A stretch of 64,000 nucleotides of DNA. Origin: Chytridium lagenaria (taxonomy: Eukaryota > Chytridiomycota > Chytridiomycetes > Chytridiales > Chytridiaceae). Below the pieces are notes generated by a model. That model made no database searches. It was not told the DNA's origin and saw nothing but the letters and a program-made list of their open reading frames with translations. The stretch is from contig JAHLKC010000015.1 in the NCBI GenBank assembly GCA_025449115.1, forward strand, positions 1-64,000, written 5' to 3'. This document shows, in pieces, positions 58,178-64,000 of this stretch. Numbering within the stretch: position 1 is the stretch's first letter; every line of letters starts with the position of its first letter. A program made the translations under genes and the position numbers.

Positions 58178-59062
58178 ATGTCCACAGCAGACACACCCCA
58201 ATCCCTCTCCTTGACACTGGCTACGACCTCACCCTTCTCCTCCCCAGCGACGCTCCAACCCTCACACCGGATCCTCCAAGATCCCTCATCTTTGCACACA
58301 CCCTCAACATTCCCTCCCCGTACACCCTCGACCATGCAAAAGGCTTCATCACCTACTGCATCGACAAGAACAATGCGGGCGGAGGGTTCGGAGCTGCATA
58401 GGTGCATAAGGGAACGGAGTACAGGAGAGGTTGTAGGGTGTATTGGGGTGGTGTGGAGGTTGGGAAACATGTAGCGGAGCTTGGGTATTGGTTGGATGAG
58501 GCACATAGGTATGTGTTTTGAGTTGGGCTCTTAGATCAATTATACTCAAACTGCAGAAGGAATCAGTTTGTTGGCCGTTAATCATGAAAAGCATGAATAC
58601 TTTGTTTGATGTTAAAACATATTCTCCCACACCCATAGGCGATCGCATTCCGTCATCCTCATGCATCCACTTAACAACAACAAACACTTAATTTCTAACT
58701 AATTCCTTTACCTCCAATTTCACTTTGAACAATAGAGGTAAAGGCCTAATGCCTCTCGCCACCCGCGCCATGTCCCGCATTGCCTTCTCTCCCCCCTACA
58801 ACATTCATCGTCTCCAAGCGGGCACATTCCCATTCAACAAAGGTAAAAAAAACAAAAAAAACCTCCCACTTTTTTAAAAACTAAACTTGTTGTTGCAGCA
58901 TCTCAACGCGTGCTCTTGAAAAGTGGGTTCAAGTTTGAGGGTGTGTTGAGAGATTATCATTTCAAGAGATTTGATGGAAAGTATTATGATGGTGCAATGT
59001 TTTCGTTGTTGAGAAGTGAGAGTGGGGAGAGTGGGGTGACTGGTGAGGGAGTTGGATTATGA
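58178..59062 (+). CDS. GNAT-family (RimJ/RimL-like) N-acetyltransferase
   Basis: Exons 58178-58508, 58736-58842 and 58899-59062. The protein shows the Acetyltransf_3 order: PYTLDHAKGFITYCID, RERSTGEVVGCIGV, VAELGYWLDEAHRGKG (the R/Q-x-x-G-x-G/A acetyl-CoA loop, here RGKG at the splice junction), MPLATRAMSRIAF, NIHRLQAGTFPFNKASQRVL, SGFKFEGVLRDYHFKR and DGKYYDGAMFSLL. It should acetylate an amine, either a protein N-terminus or a small molecule. The first exon needs frame changes after the start, near 58397 and near 58450; exons 2 and 3 are clean and in phase. Confidence 0.82.
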
Positions 59063-60059
59063 AGACTATTTTGAACTTAAAAGTTTATGTAAAGCTACAT
59101 ATCTATATCTATTAAGAAATATTAACGAATTCTTCAACTTTATATATGGAATGTCGTTGATGAGAATAATATTATTAATACAAAGTTAAAATACGCATGG
59201 TCGGGATTACATCGAGACATCTCCCGAGGGGTTAAGATGGCTAGAGCATTTATACATACGTACATTTTTACAATAGAACGTTAAAACACATAAACTCAAT
59301 CGCAGGATATATACTCCAGGGCCAAGTCGTAGCTGTAGCCCCAAACACGTCGCTAGAATTCTGCGAATGGCCAAACCTTTTCCGGGTCCAATAACATACC
59401 TGTGGAGGATGTGAGTGATTGCATATGGGAAGGATGGACTGGTGTCGATAAAAAAAACATCAAAACATGTAATGTGAGGGCGTTTGGTTGACAAAAGAGG
59501 TTTGATGAGCGAGGTAGTGTTCGCCGTTGTATATGATCATAAGCAATGGGGAGCAGTATGGTTGTCGTCAGGAATACTGTGGTTGGTTGTGGTTGTAGTT
59601 GACGTGAAAGATGGGTGGGCAAGGGCGGTTTTGCGGGAATCAGGTTTGCCTCTGTTGTGATAAAGAGGGGGTATCGAGATAAACTTGTGTGGTTGTTATG
59701 CCAAAGAACGGCTTGTTGTTTGCTATTGTTGGTTCTAATGAATTACGATTCTGGCCATAAAGGGTTGATGTATGGTAATAGTCGTGAATCCGGTTGGTAA
59801 TAACAACTATGAAATGAGTTTTCCGTCTGTGATTATTGTTTCATGATGGGTAAGAGATGCATCGATCAACAGATCTCGAATATATTCAAAGCCTATCATT
59901 AACGTAAAAGTCCGTCATCCATATTCCCGCACCTACTGAGGGACATTTTCAATCTAAACTGCAAACGGCCTCAAGCGGCAGCATCACCCAAAACAACCAA
60001 TACACGTGACTGCGATCGTCGCCAAAAAAAAAAGGGTAGGAAAAAACATAACCCCAATA
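59063..60059. other. Intergenic, no gene seen
   Basis: Several short frames on both strands (59207-59622, 59615-59800) without motifs. Probable promoter of the GT71-like gene at the right end. Confidence 0.4.
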
Positions 60060-61819
60060 ATGCGTCAGAACCTTCGTCAGGCAGTACGCTGGCTCCTCAT
60101 CCTCACCTTCTCCTTCTTCATCGCAACACTCCTCCTTCGCTTCTCATCCATCGTCATCTCGAAAATCCCATCATCGAAAACCAGCATGAACCCCAAGAAA
60201 ATCCAAGACCTCCACCACCTTTACTTCCTGTTCCCAATGCATCTCCATCAAAAGAGGATGCGGCTCCAGTGAAATCAGATGGAGCAGATGGAAAGGGATC
60301 TGTGGATATGAAGCCGGATGCATCCGTCATCAGCAAGCCCTCAACACCGAAAAGCATCCCTCCAAACACAACTCTAAACACCACCATCTCGCTCGGCATC
60401 CCTTATATCCCCCTCATTGCAAAAGAATGCACACAACATCCCCACCATCCATAGAAGACGACGACGATCCCCCCAAAAAATCCAGCTCAAAGTCGCAACA
60501 ACACCCCACCATCCTTCAAAACCCATCTTTCCTCTCTGACCTCTCCCAACGTCGCAAAGCATGGCAAGACTGGCTCACCACCGACTTTCCCGAAAAGCAC
60601 TCCCTCACCTCCGCCATTGACGTCCTTAAATCTCACAATCAACCCATATTTAACGGCACAGGCATCGTGATCATCATGTCAAGTCCTCACAATAACAACA
60701 CAGACCCACTCGCGTTTCTGGATTTAACACTCGCACTACTTCGCGATAAGTTTCATTGCAATTTACCAGTGGAGGTATGGGCGTTCAAACGCACATTATC
60801 AGCATCGTTGCGATCACGGATATCAGATGCATCTACAGTGGAACGACCCGTCAATCTCCGGTTCGCAGATGACGCAAGAAACTACGTTGCGATCGAACTT
60901 GAGCCCGAAGAAAGCGAATTCGCAGGTTACGTACTCTCCGACGCTCTCAAGCCTCCATCTTTATCAGCCCGAGCACCCATTGATATCCCGTCCCCGGTTA
61001 ACATCCCGTCAAAGACATCGGGAGATGGCGGAATTGATAAAGGTGTCAGCGGCAGTAAATAGTGGGTTTGAGAGGTTTTTGGTGGTGGAGGATTCGACGA
61101 CTTTTTTGAGAAATCCGGAGGCGCTTTTAAGAAGTGTAGAGGAGGTGAGGACGGGAGTTTTTGGGGGGAAGCCGGCGGCGATTTTTTGGCCTGGCAGAAG
61201 GAAGATGGATGGAGGGAGTCTGGCGTGGAGGTTTTTGTGAGTGTGGATTGTTTGGTTTTTTTTTGTTGTTTTTTTTTTGTCGGATGGATGAAGAAAAAGT
61301 AGGTTTTGAAGATGTAAACTGATTAATTGTTTCTTTCACTTTGGTTTTCTATTATAGTGGGATACCGTGTCGTGATGAATGGGAGCAGGTGGGGGTTTTC
61401 TTAATTTTGTTTGCTCTCCTTTTTTTTTGGTTTGTTAGTGACAAAACATTCCAATGATTCTTCTCTTTAATTTCACATTTATTACGGCTTGGTTTATTTT
61501 TAATATGGACACGACAATGCGGCTTGAGAAATCCAAGAAATTAACTTTTGTTTTTATATCATAAAAGGACCCCTCTATTATGATTATCGACAAAACCCCA
61601 TCCTGGAAATCCCTTATGCTCGCCTGGTACCTCAATTCAACGCCATCCTCCCGTCGTTTTCGTCGTCTCATCACCACCTCCTCTCTCCATCGCCACACCC
61701 ACCTCGCCACCCAAACGCCTCACCACCCGATCCAACACTTTCCCGGTCTCGCCGGATTCATGCTGGACGAGGGGCATCAGCGGTCGTTCTGCGGGGTGGC
61801 GATGGTGCAGGGGATGTGA
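60060..61819 (+). CDS. GT71/MNN2-type mannosyltransferase-like protein
   Basis: Type II membrane protein: MRQNLRQAVRWLLILTFSFF.. gives a basic tail and a signal anchor, then a Pro/Lys-rich stem. The catalytic region follows the fungal alpha-mannosyltransferase (PF11051, MNN1/MNN2) order: FNGTGIVIIMSSPHNN, LALLRDKFHCNLPVEVWAF, a partial KVSAAVNSGFERFLVVEDST, FLRNPEALL, KPAAIFWPGR, then small exons GIPCRDEWEQ (61356-61389) and PSIMIIDKTPSWKSLMLAWY (from about 61570). The usual DxD-containing LDADN segment is replaced by VEDST, so metal binding may be altered. Frame changes are needed near 60170, 60440 and 61030. The end is uncertain: the frame closes at 61819, and the next frame downstream could belong to the same protein. 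Confidence 0.7.
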
Positions 61820-62019
61820 GGGGACGGGTTGCGGGTGTAGGGTTAGAAGAGGTTTGGAGGGTTGTGGGGAGGGTGGGAGGGGTTTTGGGAGACGCACCCT
61901 ATGGTGAGTGTTGTGAAGAGATATTTGCCGGTTTATAGGATGTGGGGGTGGGAGGATTTTAGGTTGCCTGGGGGGGAGGTGAGGGAGGGGTTGGGGGTGG
62001 GAAGGCTGGAGAGAAGGTG

Positions 62020-63951
62020 ATGGTTGCGACTTTGGAGAAGATGACGAAGTCTGTAGAGGAGATGGGGAAGGGGGAGGTGGGTGGGAGTGATGTTGGCGCG
62101 GAGAAGGGGAAGGTCGTTTATGATGCGGTTGAGAAAAATGAACATGATGTGATAGACGGTGGGAAGCAGTTGACGAAGGCGGAAAAAGGTCAATTGAAGG
62201 AAGGCGATGCAAAGGATGAGTGGACAGGGAAAAGTGGTAAGGAGAAGGAGGGAGGAAATGGGAAGGAGGGAGATGGGGAGAACGCGGAGGACAAAGTGAA
62301 AGTGGTGAAGGAGGGTGAAGGGATGAGGGGAAAGGATTTAAATATCTTGAGGGATACGAAAGATGATAAGGAGGTGAAGGGTGATGGGGCAAAGGAGGGG
62401 ATGAAGGGGAAGGATTTGAATATTCTAAGGGATCCGAAAGATGATAAGGAGGTGAAGGGTGATGGGGCAAAGGAGGGGATGAAGGGGAAGGATTTGAATA
62501 TTCTAAGGGATCCGAAAGATGATAAGGAGGTGAAGGGTGATGGGGCAAAGGAGGGGATGAAGGGGAAGGATTTGAATATTCTAAGGGATCCGAAAGATGA
62601 TAAGGAGGTGGAAGGTGATGGGGTAAAAGAGGCGATGAAGGGGAAGGAATTGAATATTTTACGAGATCCGAAAGATGATAAGGAGGCAATGGGTGATGGG
62701 GCAAAAGAGGTGATGAAGGGGAAGGATTTAAATATCTTGAGGGATCCGAAAGATGATAAGGAGGCAATGGGTGATGGGGCAAAAGAGGTGATGAAGGGGA
62801 AGGACTTGAATATTCTACGAGATCCAAAAGACGATAAGGAGGTAAAGGGTGATGGGGCAAAGGACGGGATGAAGGGGAAGGACTTAAATATTCTACGAGA
62901 TCCGAAAGATGATAAGGAGGTAAAGGGTAATGTGGTGAAGGAAGGGATGAAGGGGAAGGACTTAAATATTCTACGAGATCCAAAAGACGACACCGAAGAA
63001 GTGAAAGTGCTGACACCAGCTAAGGCCGCAGAGATGGTCAAAGATGCATTAAAAATTAAGGACCCAAAGCCGGATGGCAAGGAACCGATGAAGGGAAAGG
63101 ACTTGAATGTTATGAAATTTACGCATGACGATAATATATCTTTGGAGGACAACTATGCGAAAATGAAGGCAGAGGAGGAAGCAGAGGATGCAAGGATCGC
63201 CAAGGACATGAAAGCCGTCAAGGATCTTAAAGTGATTAAAGCCAAGGATGTGCAGAAACTAGCAGGAGATGTTCTACCTGTAAAGGATGATCATCATCAC
63301 GACCATAAAGACACGCCTCCTCAAAACCTTGCCCGTCGTGATCAAAGGAACGGTGAACCCCCGCAGGTCTCTAAGAGCACCGTTGTTCGCATCCCGTCCA
63401 TCCTCGCTGACCCGCCCATCGACGCGTGGTACGTTACACGGAACTCCCGTCTTTTAGATCGCCCCACCACTTCGACCCCCGACACGCTCCTCTCCTACGC
63501 GTCGACGGCAGGGTTCGCCATTACCCGCGTGACGCGAACAGGAAAACCCTACGGCACGTCAGGGACTCCTGCAGACATTTCCACGTTCACCTGCTACGAC
63601 CTCATTGACCATCGCAGCGATGAGTTGTTTGGGGATACCGTGCTGGCAGTGCGTTTTGAATCTGAGATGTTTAGTTTATCCACTGATGATGATGTTGGGG
63701 TGGAGGTGTCGTCGTTCCCCCTTAAAAGCCTTGGTGTTCCTGATGGGTTCCCTACTCGTGTATTTGGGGTGTTTGAGGGGATGGTGAAGGAGGAGAGGAG
63801 GAAGTGGGAGGAGGTGGAGGGACGGAAACGCGTTGGAGGAGTGGTGGTTGGGGTGGCGGTGATGGGGTTGCTGCCGGTGTTGGTGGGGCGTGTTGGTGGA
63901 TTGGTTATAGGCTTTTGGTGGGGAGAGGGGAGGAAGGAGGGTTTTTGGTAA
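62020..63951 (+). CDS. Lysine/aspartate-rich repeat protein with C-terminal membrane segment
   Basis: One long open frame of about 640 residues. After a charged start, nine consecutive 26-residue repeats with consensus MKGKDLNILRDPKDDKEVKG fill about residues 102-325, followed by a degenerate tenth (MKGKDLNVMKFTHDD). Next come a Lys/Glu-rich helix region, a His/Asp cluster (DDHHHDHKD) and a globular-looking domain (STVVRIPSILADPP, YVTRNSRLLDRP, STFTCYDLIDHRSDELFG). A hydrophobic segment (VGGVVVGVAVMGLLPVLVG) closes the protein. I do not recognise the family. The repeats look soluble and highly charged. It directly follows the GT71-like gene and could be its extension by a missed splice or frameshift. 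Confidence 0.6.
   Translation: MVATLEKMTKSVEEMGKGEVGGSDVGAEKGKVVYDAVEKNEHDVIDGGKQLTKAEKGQLKEGDAKDEWTGKSGKEKEGGNGKEGDGENAEDKVKVVKEGEGMRGKDLNILRDTKDDKEVKGDGAKEGMKGKDLNILRDPKDDKEVKGDGAKEGMKGKDLNILRDPKDDKEVKGDGAKEGMKGKDLNILRDPKDDKEVEGDGVKEAMKGKELNILRDPKDDKEAMGDGAKEVMKGKDLNILRDPKDDKEAMGDGAKEVMKGKDLNILRDPKDDKEVKGDGAKDGMKGKDLNILRDPKDDKEVKGNVVKEGMKGKDLNILRDPKDDTEEVKVLTPAKAAEMVKDALKIKDPKPDGKEPMKGKDLNVMKFTHDDNISLEDNYAKMKAEEEAEDARIAKDMKAVKDLKVIKAKDVQKLAGDVLPVKDDHHHDHKDTPPQNLARRDQRNGEPPQVSKSTVVRIPSILADPPIDAWYVTRNSRLLDRPTTSTPDTLLSYASTAGFAITRVTRTGKPYGTSGTPADISTFTCYDLIDHRSDELFGDTVLAVRFESEMFSLSTDDDVGVEVSSFPLKSLGVPDGFPTRVFGVFEGMVKEERRKWEEVEGRKRVGGVVVGVAVMGLLPVLVGRVGGLVIGFWWGEGRKEGFW
62323..62994 (+). repeat. 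78-base coding minisatellite
   Basis: Nine units of 78 bases (26 codons), each opening ATGA(A/G)GGGGAAGGA(T/C)TT. Internal units are nearly identical at the DNA level, and two carry GAGGCAATG in place of GAGGTGAAG, which marks a sub-block duplicated as a pair. Confidence 0.93.
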
Positions 63952-64000
63952 AAAGGGGGGATAGATTGAGGTACAAAGTGTACAAGAGTTTGAAGGGGAG

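Noticed and set aside
62190..63152. Long minus-strand open frames opposite the repeat protein
   Set aside because: They are the mirror of the 78-base coding repeat (monotonous Ser/Pro/Phe peptides) and have no motifs; the plus strand has the natural composition.

Overview
The window looks like nuclear DNA from a fungus, most plausibly a chytrid or another zoosporic lineage (inference). Genes are split by short GT-AG introns of about 45-130 bases. They include a QDE-1/RDR-type RNA-dependent RNA polymerase, Golgi-type type II membrane glycosyltransferases, a GPI-anchored GH1 enzyme, a Ty1/copia retrotransposon, and receptor-like proteins with extracellular leucine-rich repeats (LRRs), one membrane span and a cytoplasmic SAM domain. 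There is nothing bacterial here (no operons, no Shine-Dalgarno sites).

Layout. 1-1.8 kb: three tandem copies of a non-coding repeat. 2.6-9.1 kb: a Ty1/copia element with almost identical LTRs, followed by a decayed second copia-like Gag/protease relic (9.4-11.3 kb). 11.8-17.8 kb: a small tail-anchored protein, then an LRR-TM-SAM gene whose LRR exons form a 165-base exon-plus-intron tandem array, then a second copy of the small gene joined to an inverted scrap of the LRR gene's first exon. 18-28 kb: glycosyltransferases (a nucleotide-diphospho-sugar transferase, a tandem pair of DYGP/DDD-type enzymes, and a capsular-polysaccharide-type enzyme with two catalytic domains). 29-31.8 kb: a zinc-finger gene convergent with a DDE transposase. 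32-36 kb: mostly gene-poor AT-rich DNA. 36-38.2 kb: a second two-domain glycosyltransferase. 38.9-43.5 kb: two more TM-SAM genes, one with LRRs, plus LRR relics. 44.3-50.1 kb: a long minus-strand gene that reads as an RdRP continuing directly into a DEAH-box helicase. 52-54.1 kb: a clean LRR-TM gene without SAM. 54.8-57.6 kb: GH1 beta-glucosidase-like. 58.1-59.1 kb: GNAT acetyltransferase. 60-64 kb: GT71-like mannosyltransferase and a protein with nine 26-residue repeats.

Together the genes point to surface biology (cell-wall or glycan synthesis, wall-anchored glycosidase, receptor-like LRR proteins) next to an RNA-silencing gene and several transposons. The strongest candidates for something new are the apparent RdRP-DEAH helicase fusion and the LRR-TM-SAM receptor-like family that grows by duplicating exon-intron cassettes.

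Many otherwise well-conserved genes need single-base corrections, mostly in short homopolymers, to keep frame, while others (18.1-19.8, 29.0-30.5, 52.1-54.1 kb) are fully clean. I cannot tell from sequence alone whether this is consensus error or real decay. Exon coordinates were derived by hand.
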